From Pyxidicoccus xibeiensis (GTDB taxonomy: Bacteria; Myxococcota; Myxococcia; Myxococcales; Myxococcaceae), in assembly GCF_024198175.1 (NCBI RefSeq), contig NZ_JAJVKV010000001.1, forward strand, positions 868,001 through 932,000: a stretch of 64,000 nt of DNA. The letters run 5' to 3'. Positions 32,820-42,339 of this stretch are shown piece after piece. The notes below the pieces were generated by a model. That model did no database searches. It worked only from the letters and a program-made list of their open reading frames with translations, and had not been told where the DNA came from. Position 1 is the first letter of the stretch. The number at the start of each line of letters is the position of its first letter. The position numbers and the translations under genes were made by a program.

Positions 32820-34298
32820 TCAGAGCTGGATGCCCGCGAGCAGGCCCGGCCACGTGCGCACGACGGTGCGGCCGCCGTCCGAGACCTCCGTCCACTCGGG
32901 GCCGAGGCCTCCCACCTCGGACCAGCGGTCGCTGCCGTCCCAGGTGACGAGCGTGTTGCCGGTGACGCCAGCGAAGATGGCGAAGCGCCGGGCCACCTGC
33001 CAGCCGGCCATCACCCGGAGCTGCCCGAGCACGTGCTGGTTCTCCGAATCATGGAACCAGTGCTTCGAGTGGAGGCTGCTGCCCACCACGTCGATGTCGA
33101 CATAGAAGCGGTCCAGCGGGATGTGCCCACCGAAGCCCACGCCGACCGTGTAGCGGCGGCGGTCTCCATCCAGCGACGGCGTGAAGCCCGCCGTGAGCAG
33201 CGTGTACAGGTGACGGCCGCCCAGCTTGACGCCGACGTTCGTCAGCGACACGTCGCTGCTCCACACCTGCACATGCGCCTGGCCATTGCCGACGAAGCTC
33301 AGCAGGCCCACCGACTCGCCCTCCGTGTGGCCCGCCACGTTGACGAGCCCCACCTGCGCGCCGTCCACGCGGCCCGCCACGTTGACGAGCCCCACCTGCG
33401 CGCCGTCCACCTGGCCGCCGACGTTGATGAGGGAGAGCTGCCCGCCAGAGAGGTGACGCGCGTAGCTGATGCCCGAGGACAGCTGCACGCCGGACATCTC
33501 GCCGGCCACGTTGATGCCCGCCGCCGCCTGGAGCCCGCGCACCGGCCCCGTTGCCACGTTGGCGCCCACCGCGAGCTGCGTGCCCACCACGCCGCCCGTC
33601 GCGATGTTGGCGCCCACGCCCAGCTGCGCGCCACTCACCGGGCCCGCCACCGTGTTGACGCCGACGCCCAGCTGCGCGCCCTCCATCCTCCCCTTCACCA
33701 CGTTGATGCCCACCGAGGACTGGATGCCGAGGAAGTCACCGCCGGCCACGTTGCCGCCCACGGAGAACTGCCCGCCCGTCACCGGCCCGCGCGACACGTT
33801 GGCGCCCACCGCGAACTGCGCGCCGTTCAGCCCGGCGCTCACCCAGTTGGCGCCGATAGCCAGGGCCACGCCGTCCACCCGCTTCGCATGCGTGGCGACG
33901 AGGCCGATGGCCACGGTGTTGACCACGTTGCTGGTGTGCATGCCCGACGTGCTCAACCCCGGCACCAGCGTGAGGCTGAAGGGGATGTGGACCTCCGGCG
34001 CCTCCGCCTCCGCCTTCGCCTCCACCGGAGCGCCAGCGGCCTGTGCCGTGGAGCCCGCGCTCACCGTGCCGCCCACCGCTGCGTCCACCAGCGGGGGCGC
34101 CGCCATCACGCGCTCGGTGCCGGGGCCGTCGACGGCCGGGGCCGCCACCGCGCCCGCCTTCTCCTCCTGGCGCGCCGGAGCCCTGGGGGCCTGCTCCGCA
34201 TCGGGGGCCTGCACGGCCGCCTTCGGCTCCTCGGCGCCGGCAGAGAACGCCACCACCGCCGCCACGACCCCTGCACATACCGAGACCTTGCGCTTCAT
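32820..34298 (-). CDS. surface-repeat protein of LA_2272 type
   Basis: A 492-residue protein with a signal peptide (MKRKVSVCAGVVAAVVAFSAGA) and an Ala/Pro-rich linker. Residues 100-340 are about 14 imperfect beta units of roughly 15-16 residues with a G-x-N-x-x-x-G-x-x-x-G-x-Q pattern (GANVSRGPVTGGQFSVGGNV; GINVVKGRMEGAQLGVGVN), a repeat also found in LA_2272-type surface proteins. The last 140 residues look like a membrane-associated beta domain with RRRYTVGVGFGGHIPLDRFY. It probably forms an extended outer-surface solenoid. Repeat regularity shows no frameshift. The promoter region faces an oppositely oriented reductase gene. Confidence 0.78.
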   Translation of the reverse strand: MKRKVSVCAGVVAAVVAFSAGAEEPKAAVQAPDAEQAPRAPARQEEKAGAVAAPAVDGPGTERVMAAPPLVDAAVGGTVSAGSTAQAAGAPVEAKAEAEAPEVHIPFSLTLVPGLSTSGMHTSNVVNTVAIGLVATHAKRVDGVALAIGANWVSAGLNGAQFAVGANVSRGPVTGGQFSVGGNVAGGDFLGIQSSVGINVVKGRMEGAQLGVGVNTVAGPVSGAQLGVGANIATGGVVGTQLAVGANVATGPVRGLQAAAGINVAGEMSGVQLSSGISYARHLSGGQLSLINVGGQVDGAQVGLVNVAGRVDGAQVGLVNVAGHTEGESVGLLSFVGNGQAHVQVWSSDVSLTNVGVKLGGRHLYTLLTAGFTPSLDGDRRRYTVGVGFGGHIPLDRFYVDIDVVGSSLHSKHWFHDSENQHVLGQLRVMAGWQVARRFAIFAGVTGNTLVTWDGSDRWSEVGGLGPEWTEVSDGGRTVVRTWPGLLAGIQL

Positions 34299-34536
34299 CG
34301 CCTGGACCTTCCTGAGAGTGTTCCGAAAGCGGCCCGGTCCGCACGGTGCGGACACTGGAGCCATGGAGCTTCATCGGGGGACGTCTCCGCCCCGCTCGTG
34401 GAAGGAAACACCGGCACCTCGCGGAACTGTCACCGGCCCTGGTGCGGGCGAATCCCCCCCGGAGAACTGTCACCTGGCCACCGCCCGCGCCTCCCCGCCC
34501 GCCCGCCCGGAAGTCCCGGCGCTACGATGCCGCGCC

Positions 34537-35556
34537 ATGCGCCCGGTCCCTCCCCCCGCTCCGGCCCAGCCCCGGCCCGCCACGTCCCGCCGTGAAGTGC
34601 TCGCCGCGGGCCTCGGAGGCCTGCTGCTCCCCAGCCTCGCCTCGGCCCAGGCCGCACAGCCGTCACCGCCCGCGAAGGCCGCCCCGCCCGCGAAGCCCAC
34701 GCCCCCCACGAAGCCCACCCCCGCAGGAGACGCGATGCTCACCCGCTCCATCCCCAGCACGGGCGAGGCGCTGCCCGTCATCGGCCTCGGCACCTGGCAG
34801 ACGTTCGACGTGGGCAACACCCCGGCCGAGCGAGGCCCGCTGGCCGAGGTCCTCCGCCGCTTCCTCGACTCGGGCGCGCGCCTCATCGACTCGTCGCCCA
34901 TGTACGGCCGTGCGGAGGAAGTCACCGGGGACCTGCTCACCACGCTGGGCGAGCTGAAGAAGCCGTTCCTCGCCTCCAAGGTGTGGACCACCGGCAGCGC
35001 CGAGGGCCTGTCGCAGCTGAAGGCCTCCGTGCAGCGCATGGGCCGCGGACGCATGGACCTGATGCAGGTGCACAACCTGGTGGACTGGCGCACCCAGCTG
35101 CCCGTGCTGCGCGAGTGGAAGGCCGCTGGCCGCATCCGCTACGTCGGCGTCACCCACTACTCGCGCGGCGCCTTCGATGACCTGGAGCGCTTCATCCGCG
35201 AGGAGAAGCTCGACTTCGTGCAGCTGCCCTACTCGCTCGCGCAGCGCGACGCGGAGAAGCGCCTGCTGCCCGCCGCCGCCGAGCACGGGGTCGCCGTGCT
35301 CGTCATGCAGCCCTTCGCCAGCGGCTCGCTCTTCCAGAGCGTGCGCGGCCGCAAGCTGCCGGAGTGGGCCTCGGAGTTCGACTGCACCAGCTGGGCGCAG
35401 TTCTTCCTCAAGTTCATCCTCGGCCACCCCGCCGTGCACTGCCCGCTGCCGGCCACCAGCAAGCCCGACCACGTCGCCGACAACCTGCGCGCCGGCTTCG
35501 GAAGGCTGCCCGACGAGAAGCAGCGCGCACGCATGGCGCGCGCGCTCGAGGGCTGA
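34537..35556 (+). CDS. Tat-exported aldo/keto reductase
   Basis: A 339-residue enzyme. The N-terminus carries a twin-arginine signal (SRREVLAAGLGGLLLPSLAS), followed by an Ala/Lys/Pro-rich linker (AKAAPPAKPTPPTKPTPAG) and the AKR barrel. Catalytic residues are visible: Asp and Tyr in LIDSSPMYGR, Lys in FLASKVWTTG and His in LMQVHNLVDW. C-terminal cofactor loop reads LPATSKPDHVADNLRAGF. A folded, cofactor-loaded reductase would be moved to the periplasm. It ends 7 bases before the convergent gene at 35564. Substrate unknown. Confidence 0.9.
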   Translation: MRPVPPPAPAQPRPATSRREVLAAGLGGLLLPSLASAQAAQPSPPAKAAPPAKPTPPTKPTPAGDAMLTRSIPSTGEALPVIGLGTWQTFDVGNTPAERGPLAEVLRRFLDSGARLIDSSPMYGRAEEVTGDLLTTLGELKKPFLASKVWTTGSAEGLSQLKASVQRMGRGRMDLMQVHNLVDWRTQLPVLREWKAAGRIRYVGVTHYSRGAFDDLERFIREEKLDFVQLPYSLAQRDAEKRLLPAAAEHGVAVLVMQPFASGSLFQSVRGRKLPEWASEFDCTSWAQFFLKFILGHPAVHCPLPATSKPDHVADNLRAGFGRLPDEKQRARMARALEG

Positions 35557-35563
35557 CCGTGCC

Positions 35564-36058
35564 CTACAGGTCCGGGTCCGGCGTGTACTGGAGCTCACCG
35601 GTGGGCTCCAGCACCAGCCCCGTGCCCGGCTCGCCCGCGTCGTCGTCCCGGCCCACCTCCAGCACGGAGTCCGCCGCGTCCCACTGGCCCAGGTAGTACT
35701 CGCCGCCCGCGGCCATGCACGCGCGCCCCTCCGACACCACCGTCTCCACCACCTCCTGCCTGTCACTGGTGGCGCGCAGCAGCGTCCACGACTTGCCGTC
35801 CTCCTTGAAGCCCGCCACCAGTTCCTTCAGCTCGTCGTCGAGCGGCGCGCCGTCCGGCAGCGTCTGCCGCTCCCACTTGCGCGGCTCCTTCTGCGGCTGC
35901 CGCGCCGTCCATGCGCGCGCCAGCTCCATCACCTTCTCCTCCGCCGCGTCCTGGAGCCCGTGCATCTCCTCCGGCAGCTCGATTTCCTCCAGCGCCAGCA
36001 GCGCCGTCTCCAGCTGCAGTGCCTTGAGGCTCCACTCGTTCAACGCCGTCTTCAGCAT
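35564..36058 (-). CDS. acidic protein of unknown function
   Basis: A 164-residue cytosolic protein starting MLKTALNEWSLKALQLETAL. The first half is helical and Glu-rich; the second half has a DGKSWTLLRATSDRQEVVETVVSEGRAC segment and an acidic end (EVGRDDDAGEPG and PDPDL). No recognised domain. The start at 36058 is used because the upstream frame is a short Arg/Gly-rich extension. It is tail-to-tail with the Tat-exported reductase. Confidence 0.5.
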   Translation of the reverse strand: MLKTALNEWSLKALQLETALLALEEIELPEEMHGLQDAAEEKVMELARAWTARQPQKEPRKWERQTLPDGAPLDDELKELVAGFKEDGKSWTLLRATSDRQEVVETVVSEGRACMAAGGEYYLGQWDAADSVLEVGRDDDAGEPGTGLVLEPTGELQYTPDPDL

Positions 36059-36213
36059 CCGGTCACCCTCGCTGTTCCGCCCGGCCCCGGGCCGGAATTC
36101 GCCGCACCTGGAGCCACCTACCACACCGCCTGCCTGCCCTGGCGCCGGGCAGCCTCGCCGTCCATGCCCCCTGCCCACCGCACGACCTACCTTCAGGGCC
36201 CAGGGAGGCAGGA

Positions 36214-36738
36214 ATGGCCAGGAAGACCAAGGACACCCAGGACGTCGTCGAGCACTTCGGAGACCTCATCAAGGGCATCAAGGTCGCGATGATGACCACC
36301 GTGGAGGAGGACGGCAGCCTGCGCAGCCGTCCCATGTGGACGTACGAGCGCGACTTCGACGGCGAGCTCTGGTTCTTCACCCGCGAGCACTCAGCCAAGG
36401 TGAGCGAGGTGGAGCATGACCACCACGTCAACCTCGCGTACTCGGACCCCACCAAGGACCGGTACGTCTCCGTGAGCGGCCGCTGCCGGCTGGTGCATGA
36501 CAAGCAGAAGGCCCGCGAGCTGTGGAACCCCACCCTCAAGGCCTGGTTCCCCGACGGCGTGGATGATCCGGAGCTCGCCCTGCTGTGCGTCCGCGTGGAG
36601 CGGGCCGAGTACTGGGACACCCCCAACAGCCGCATGGTGCAGTTCGCCGGCATGGTGAAGGCCGTCCTCACCGGCAAGACGTACGAGCCCGGCGACAACC
36701 AGAAGCTCGACCTGGGTGACGCCCCCCTCTCCCACTGA
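36214..36738 (+). CDS. pyridoxamine-5'-phosphate-oxidase-fold protein (general stress protein 26-like)
   Basis: A 174-residue flavin-binding split-barrel protein. The text VAMMTTVEEDGSLRSRPMWTYERDFDGELWFFTREHSAKVSEVEHDHHVNLAY is typical of the family, with the SGRCRLVHDK strand and LKAWFPDGVDDPELALLCVRVERAEYWD segment following. Such proteins bind FMN or F420 and act in oxidative stress. No signal peptide is seen. It is preceded by a short spacer and followed directly by a hairpin. Confidence 0.9.
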   Translation: MARKTKDTQDVVEHFGDLIKGIKVAMMTTVEEDGSLRSRPMWTYERDFDGELWFFTREHSAKVSEVEHDHHVNLAYSDPTKDRYVSVSGRCRLVHDKQKARELWNPTLKAWFPDGVDDPELALLCVRVERAEYWDTPNSRMVQFAGMVKAVLTGKTYEPGDNQKLDLGDAPLSH

Positions 36739-36740
36739 CG

Positions 36741-36762
36741 CCGGCTCCCGGGCCCCAGCCGG
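36741..36762 (+). terminator. hairpin just after the general-stress-type gene
   Basis: Arms CCGGCT (36741-36746) and AGCCGG (36757-36762) with a 10-base loop start two bases after the stop codon. This position and the GC-rich stem suggest a terminator; no T-run follows. Confidence 0.35.
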
Positions 36763-37281
36763 GACTCCACCCGCATATAAGGAAGGGCGCGCCACCATCA
36801 TCCGGGGTTCCGCCCTTCCCTCGACTTCCGGTTGCGCCAGCGCCTCGGCGGCGCCATCTCTGGGCGCAACCGGGCCCGGCTGGACGCCTGCCCTTCCACG
36901 CCCCTGTAGGTCTGCCTCACACCCCTCTGAAGCCCCCTTGCAGCCAGCGCCTCACCCGCGTGGGTCAGTTCAAACCCATATCCCAGGTGGCCATGCGTGG
37001 TTCTGTAGGTGTCACCCTGCCGACGTCGTGGTGTTTCTCTGACAGCCCCGTTCGCCCCGCCTTGTACCCAGCAAGGTGCTGATCCATCTGTGCATCGCCC
37101 CGCGTGGTAACGAGCGCCGATCCACATGACGTTGAAGTGACGAACGCTTTAGAGTATCAATCATCCGCTTTCGAGATTTTCCGCATGCCCCATTGGTATC
37201 GGGCCGGTGGCAATGCATACGGCGGACTCGATTACGTCTCACGAGGCGGCCTGGTTTCCGCCTCTCCGAAGGAACCCCACG
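36763..37281. other. 519-base intergenic region upstream of the inositol-lipid operon
   Basis: No gene is supported. Bases 36763-37100 are ordinary GC-rich DNA with no long inverted repeat that I could find. From about 37120 to 37210 the composition turns less GC-rich, including GAGTATCAATCATCCG. Short frames here have poor codon use and no start signal. The less GC-rich part contains the promoter candidate listed separately. Confidence 0.5.
37132..37160 (+). promoter_or_regulatory. candidate sigma-70-type promoter for the inositol-lipid operon
   Basis: TTGAAG at 37132-37137 and TATCAA at 37155-37160 are 17 bases apart and each match four of six consensus bases. They lie in the only lower-GC stretch of the long spacer, about 120 bases ahead of the first gene. 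No alternative pair in the region is as good, but the matches are imperfect. Confidence 0.3.
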
Positions 37282-38593
<1,312 letters not shown>

Positions 38594-38616
<23 letters not shown>

Positions 38617-39520
38617 AGCCACGCCGTTCACGTGGCTCGTCACCCTGCTGGGGTTGGGCCACGTGGCGCTGGTGGCGTACACCGGAAGGCTCCGGTGGGA
38701 CCATGTCGCGGCGGATGCGCTGCTGCTGGGGGTGGCCTGGGCGGGCCCCCGCACGCGGCGCTTCCTGCTCGGCGGCTTCCCGCTGTGGCTGACTGGCATG
38801 CTGCTGGACAGCCAGGGACTCTGGCTGTTCCTGCGCGGGCCCATCCACACGGGGGACTTGTGGGAGCTGGAGCGCCAGTGGTTCCCTGCGCCCGGCGGCA
38901 CCCACTGGCCCGAGTGGTGGGCCACGCGCTTCCACCCGGCCCTGGACCTGGTGACGGGCTTCTCGTACGCGGCGTACCTGTACGAGGTCTTCGCCGTGGC
39001 CATCTTCTTCTTCGTGGAGAAGGACTCGCGCTTCCAGCGGCTGTGCTGGGCCTTCCTGGCGGTGAACGCCATTGGCGTCGTCGTCTACGTGCTCTATCCG
39101 GCCGCGCCCCCCTGGTACATCCTCCAGTACGGCCACGGCCCGGCGGACCTCACCGCGCCCCCCAGCCCGGCGGGCACCGCGCGCTTCGACGCCCTGTTGG
39201 GAATCAGCTACTTCGCCGGCTTCTACTCGCGCAACACCAACGTGTTCGGCGCCATGCCGTCGCTGCACGCCGCCTACCCGTTCATGGTGGCGTTCTACGT
39301 CTGGAATCGCGGCTGGGCCTGGCGCGTGTCCACGGGGCTGTTCGCCCTGCTCGTCGCCTTCTCCGCCGTCTACCTGACGCACCACTACATCCTGGACGTG
39401 CTCGCCGGCATGTTCGCCACCCTGGCGGCCGTGCTGGTGGTCGAGACCCTGTTCGCGCGTCGCACGGCGGCGGCGGCCGTCCCAATGCCCGTGCATTCCA
39501 GAGGAGACACCCGTGCTTGA
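38594..39520 (+). CDS. AUR1-like PAP2-superfamily inositol phosphotransferase (candidate inositol phosphorylceramide synthase)
   Basis: A 308-residue polytopic inner-membrane protein with about six helices. It carries AUR1-type PAP2 motifs: YPAAPPWYIL, FGAMPSLHAAYPF (catalytic His) and YLTHHYILDVLAG (second His and Asp). The last two are close to the motifs of fungal AUR1, which moves phosphoinositol from phosphatidylinositol to ceramide. Position after inositol-phosphate synthase supports an inositol-lipid role rather than a generic lipid phosphatase. It overlaps both neighbours (38594-38616 and 39513-39520), so expression is coupled. The acceptor, ceramide or other, is inferred. Confidence 0.82.
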
Positions 39521-40760
39521 GAACCTGATGGCCTGGCTGACCGGAAACCTGTCTCCGTCCGCCCGCATCTGGACGGCGCTGGCGCCGGCCATCCTCGCGT
39601 GTGTCTACTTCCTGGGAGGGCTGCTGCTCTTCTGCATCCGGTGTGCCTTCAAGGGCATTCCCCGGGACGAGGAGACGCTCAAGCGCGGCAACAACGGGCT
39701 GGTGGGCTACTTCCTGCGCCACTACTTCTTCTGGGTCATCCAGCCGCTGTGGGCGGTGATTCTGCGCTCGGGGCTGCCGGCCAACGCGCTGTCCATGCTG
39801 TCGGGCCTGCTGGGCATCTCCGCCGGTGTGGCGCTGGCCGCGGGCCGCTTCGCGCTGGGCGGCTGGCTCTTCCTGGCCGCGGGAATCCTGGACGTCATGG
39901 ACGGGCGCATCGCCCGCACGCGCAAGGAGGCCAACCCGGCCGGCGCGGCGCTGGACTCGGTGCTGGACCGCTACGTCGACTCGGCGATGCTGATGGGCCT
40001 GGCCTGGTACTACCGGGACACCTGGGTGCTGCTGCCGGCGCTGATGGCCCTGCTGGGCTCGTCGCTGGTGCCGTACGTGCGCGCCAAGGGCGAGGGCCTG
40101 GGCGTCAGCGTCCGCGACGGCGCCATGCAGCGGCTGGAGCGGGTGCTCTTCCTGGGCGTGGGCACGGCGCTGTCGCCCATCCTCGAGGCCGTCTTCTGGC
40201 CGGAGGAGAAGCACCCCATGCACTGGCTGGCGGTGGTGGGCCTCGTCTTCGTGGCCATCATGAGCAACTTCACGGCCATCTCCCGCTTCCGGAACCTGGT
40301 GAAGGCGCTGGCCCCCAAGCGGCAGGAGGCGCGCTCGGGCAAGGCGATTCTGTCCTTCAACGCGGTGGCGGGCGCGGTGGCCACAGCGGTGGACTTCGCG
40401 CTGGTGCTGGTGCTGGTGGAGTGGGCGGGCCTGCTGCCCGCCTGGGCCACGGTGGTGGGCTCCATGCTGGGCGCGGTGGTGAACTACTCCATCAACCGGG
40501 TCATCACCTTCAAGAGCACGGGCGCGGTGGGACGGCAGTTCGCGCGCTACGCGGTGGTGAGCGGGACGAGCGCCCTGCTCAACGCGGGCGGCGTGGCGCT
40601 GCTCACGCTGCACCCGCAGCTGGCCTATGCGCTGGGTTGGTGGCTGGTGCGCGGCGTCGTGTATTTCGCGTGGAATCTGCCCCTGCAGCGCGATTACGTC
40701 TTCAACGACAACAACGCCTCGCCGGATGCGCTCATGGAGCAGCGCCCACATGCTGCGTGA
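39513..40760 (+). CDS. CDP-alcohol phosphatidyltransferase fused to a GtrA-like domain (candidate phosphatidylinositol-phosphate synthase)
   Basis: A 415-residue membrane protein from a GTG with GAGGAG upstream. Residues 85-270 are a CDP-alcohol phosphatidyltransferase with the complete signature D127-x2-D130-G131-x2-A134-R135-x8-G144-x3-D148-x3-D152. Residues 285-400 are a GtrA-like four-helix domain: AVVNYSINRVITFKS and VVYFAWNLPLQRDYVF. In this operon the first domain would join CDP-diacylglycerol to inositol phosphate. GtrA proteins usually help move prenyl-linked sugars across membranes, so the fusion may couple lipid synthesis to flipping. The start overlaps the previous stop by eight bases. 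Confidence 0.85.
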   Translation: MLENLMAWLTGNLSPSARIWTALAPAILACVYFLGGLLLFCIRCAFKGIPRDEETLKRGNNGLVGYFLRHYFFWVIQPLWAVILRSGLPANALSMLSGLLGISAGVALAAGRFALGGWLFLAAGILDVMDGRIARTRKEANPAGAALDSVLDRYVDSAMLMGLAWYYRDTWVLLPALMALLGSSLVPYVRAKGEGLGVSVRDGAMQRLERVLFLGVGTALSPILEAVFWPEEKHPMHWLAVVGLVFVAIMSNFTAISRFRNLVKALAPKRQEARSGKAILSFNAVAGAVATAVDFALVLVLVEWAGLLPAWATVVGSMLGAVVNYSINRVITFKSTGAVGRQFARYAVVSGTSALLNAGGVALLTLHPQLAYALGWWLVRGVVYFAWNLPLQRDYVFNDNNASPDALMEQRPHAA

Positions 40761-41745
40761 ACTCCGTTTCCAGGTCCTGAAGGTGCTGGGGCTCCTCGCG
40801 CTCGTGGCGCTGCCCTCGGTGGCGGTGGCCGGCGCGGCGCTGGAGCCCACGCTGTCCCAGAGTGACAACTACGGGGAGAGCTTCACCTTCATCGGGGACC
40901 TGGACGACGGCACGTTCGTGCTGGTGCAGCTGTCGGTGACGAACATCGGCCCGGGCTCGCGCAACGGCATCTGCCGGGCCACGGTGCTCAAGCCGGGTCA
41001 GCGCGCGTGGACGCCGCAGACCAAGGTGGGCTCGAAGGACTGGGGCTATGACGCGGCCACGGGCACCCTGCGGATGGGCCCGTGCTCGGCGCGCTCGGTG
41101 GGGGGCTCCACGCGGGTGGAGGCGCCGCTGGACGGCGGGCGCGTGGTGCTGGAGTACGCCGCGCCCGTGGCGCCCCGCTCGCCGGAGGGCTCGGAGGTGG
41201 AGCTGGGCAGCGCGCGCTACCGCCACGAGGTGACGCTGGCCTTCAGCCCGCTGCGCGCGACGGTGCAGCGGCCCAAGACGTCGGAGGAGTCGCACGTGGG
41301 CGGCGGCTACGCGGACCACTCGCGCTCCACCATCGCCCCGGCGAAGCTCGCGAAGCGCTGGGTGCGCTTCCGGGCGCTGCGCGGCGACGAGCAGGTGGTG
41401 CTGCTGGCGCGCGAGGGCCAGGACGGCGAGTTCGGCCCCGTCTACGCGTGGGAGGAGGGCACCGCGCCCCAGGCGCTGGAGCACTTCACGCTGTCGCGCG
41501 AGGGCGAGAAGGAGCGCAGCGTCTGGAAGGTGGAGGTCTTCAACGGCGACGGCTCGCCCCTGGTGCTGCGCTCCACGTCGCTCTTGCAGCGCAGCGCGCC
41601 GGTGGAGAGCCTGGGCGTGCTGGGCGGGCTGGTGCGCCCGGTGGTGGGCTCGCCGGTGACGTACCTGCACCGCGCGGTGCTGGAGCGGACCGGCAAGGCG
41701 CCGGTGGCGGGGCTGATGGAGGTCACGCTCGAGGGCGACCTGTGA
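40750..41745 (+). CDS. exported beta-rich protein of the inositol-lipid operon
   Basis: A 331-residue protein with an N-terminal signal peptide (VLKVLGLLALVALPSVAVAG). The mature text is beta-rich: NYGESFTFIGDLDDGTFVLV, QLSVTNIGPGSRNGICRATV and GYADHSRSTIAPAKLAKRWVRFRAL. It vaguely resembles the Svf1/hydroxyneurosporene-synthase-like double lipocalin fold; yeast Svf1 binds ceramides, which would suit this context, but I cannot confirm homology. It overlaps the CDP-alcohol transferase gene by 11 bases and its TGA overlaps the GTG of the phosphatase. A periplasmic lipid-carrier role is an inference. Confidence 0.7.
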   Translation: MLRELRFQVLKVLGLLALVALPSVAVAGAALEPTLSQSDNYGESFTFIGDLDDGTFVLVQLSVTNIGPGSRNGICRATVLKPGQRAWTPQTKVGSKDWGYDAATGTLRMGPCSARSVGGSTRVEAPLDGGRVVLEYAAPVAPRSPEGSEVELGSARYRHEVTLAFSPLRATVQRPKTSEESHVGGGYADHSRSTIAPAKLAKRWVRFRALRGDEQVVLLAREGQDGEFGPVYAWEEGTAPQALEHFTLSREGEKERSVWKVEVFNGDGSPLVLRSTSLLQRSAPVESLGVLGGLVRPVVGSPVTYLHRAVLERTGKAPVAGLMEVTLEGDL

Positions 41746-42323
41746 GCTTCGCGCTGCTGCGGGACGTGCACCATGTGCCGGGGGTGCGCGGCTGGGTGCG
41801 CAAGCAGGTGCTGCGCTCGGTGGCGCGCTGCGTGGAGTGGACCACGAAGCTGCCGGGCCAGGGGCTCAACCTGTCGCGGGTGCATGACTGGCTCTACGTG
41901 GGCGGGGCGATTTCGCGCTCGCGCTACGCGGACCTGAAGGCGCTGGGCATCACCTCGGTGATTGACGTGCGCGGTGAGCGCTGTGACGACGCGGCGGCGC
42001 TGGCGGCGCTCGGAATCGAGCTGCTGAACCTGCCGGTGACGGACCGCTACCCGCCGTCGGTGGAGCAGCTGATGCGCGGCGTGGAGTGGGCGCTGCCCCG
42101 GCTGGAGCAGGGCGGGAAGCTCTTCACCCACTGCGAGCACGGCGTGGGCCGGGGCCCGCTGGTGGGCCTGGCGGTGATGGTGGCGCGTGGCTGGGACGCG
42201 CCCACCGCGTACCGTGAGCTGCGCCATGCGCGGTGGCAGTCCACGCTGAATGATAGACAGCTCAACGGGCTCGCCGACTTCGTCGAGGCGTGGAAGGCCC
42301 GGGGCTCCGAGCGCGCGGCGTAG
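41742..42323 (+). CDS. dual-specificity-type phosphatase (candidate phosphatidylinositol-phosphate phosphatase)
   Basis: A 193-residue protein starting at a GTG that overlaps the previous stop (GTGA, 41742-41745). Residues 40-185 are a dual-specificity phosphatase: RVHDWLYVGGAISRS, ITSVIDVRGE, the general-acid loop LPVTDRYPP (Asp101) and the P-loop HCEHGVGRGP with Cys131 and Arg137 (C-x5-R). Bacterial phosphatidylinositol synthesis needs a phosphatase that removes phosphate from phosphatidylinositol phosphate, and PTPMT1-type enzymes of this fold act on phosphatidylglycerophosphate. Its place at the end of the inositol operon makes it the obvious candidate; protein-tyrosine phosphatase activity is the alternative. 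Confidence 0.85.
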   Translation: MSFALLRDVHHVPGVRGWVRKQVLRSVARCVEWTTKLPGQGLNLSRVHDWLYVGGAISRSRYADLKALGITSVIDVRGERCDDAAALAALGIELLNLPVTDRYPPSVEQLMRGVEWALPRLEQGGKLFTHCEHGVGRGPLVGLAVMVARGWDAPTAYRELRHARWQSTLNDRQLNGLADFVEAWKARGSERAA

Positions 42324-42339
42324 GGGCGCGCGGCTTCCG

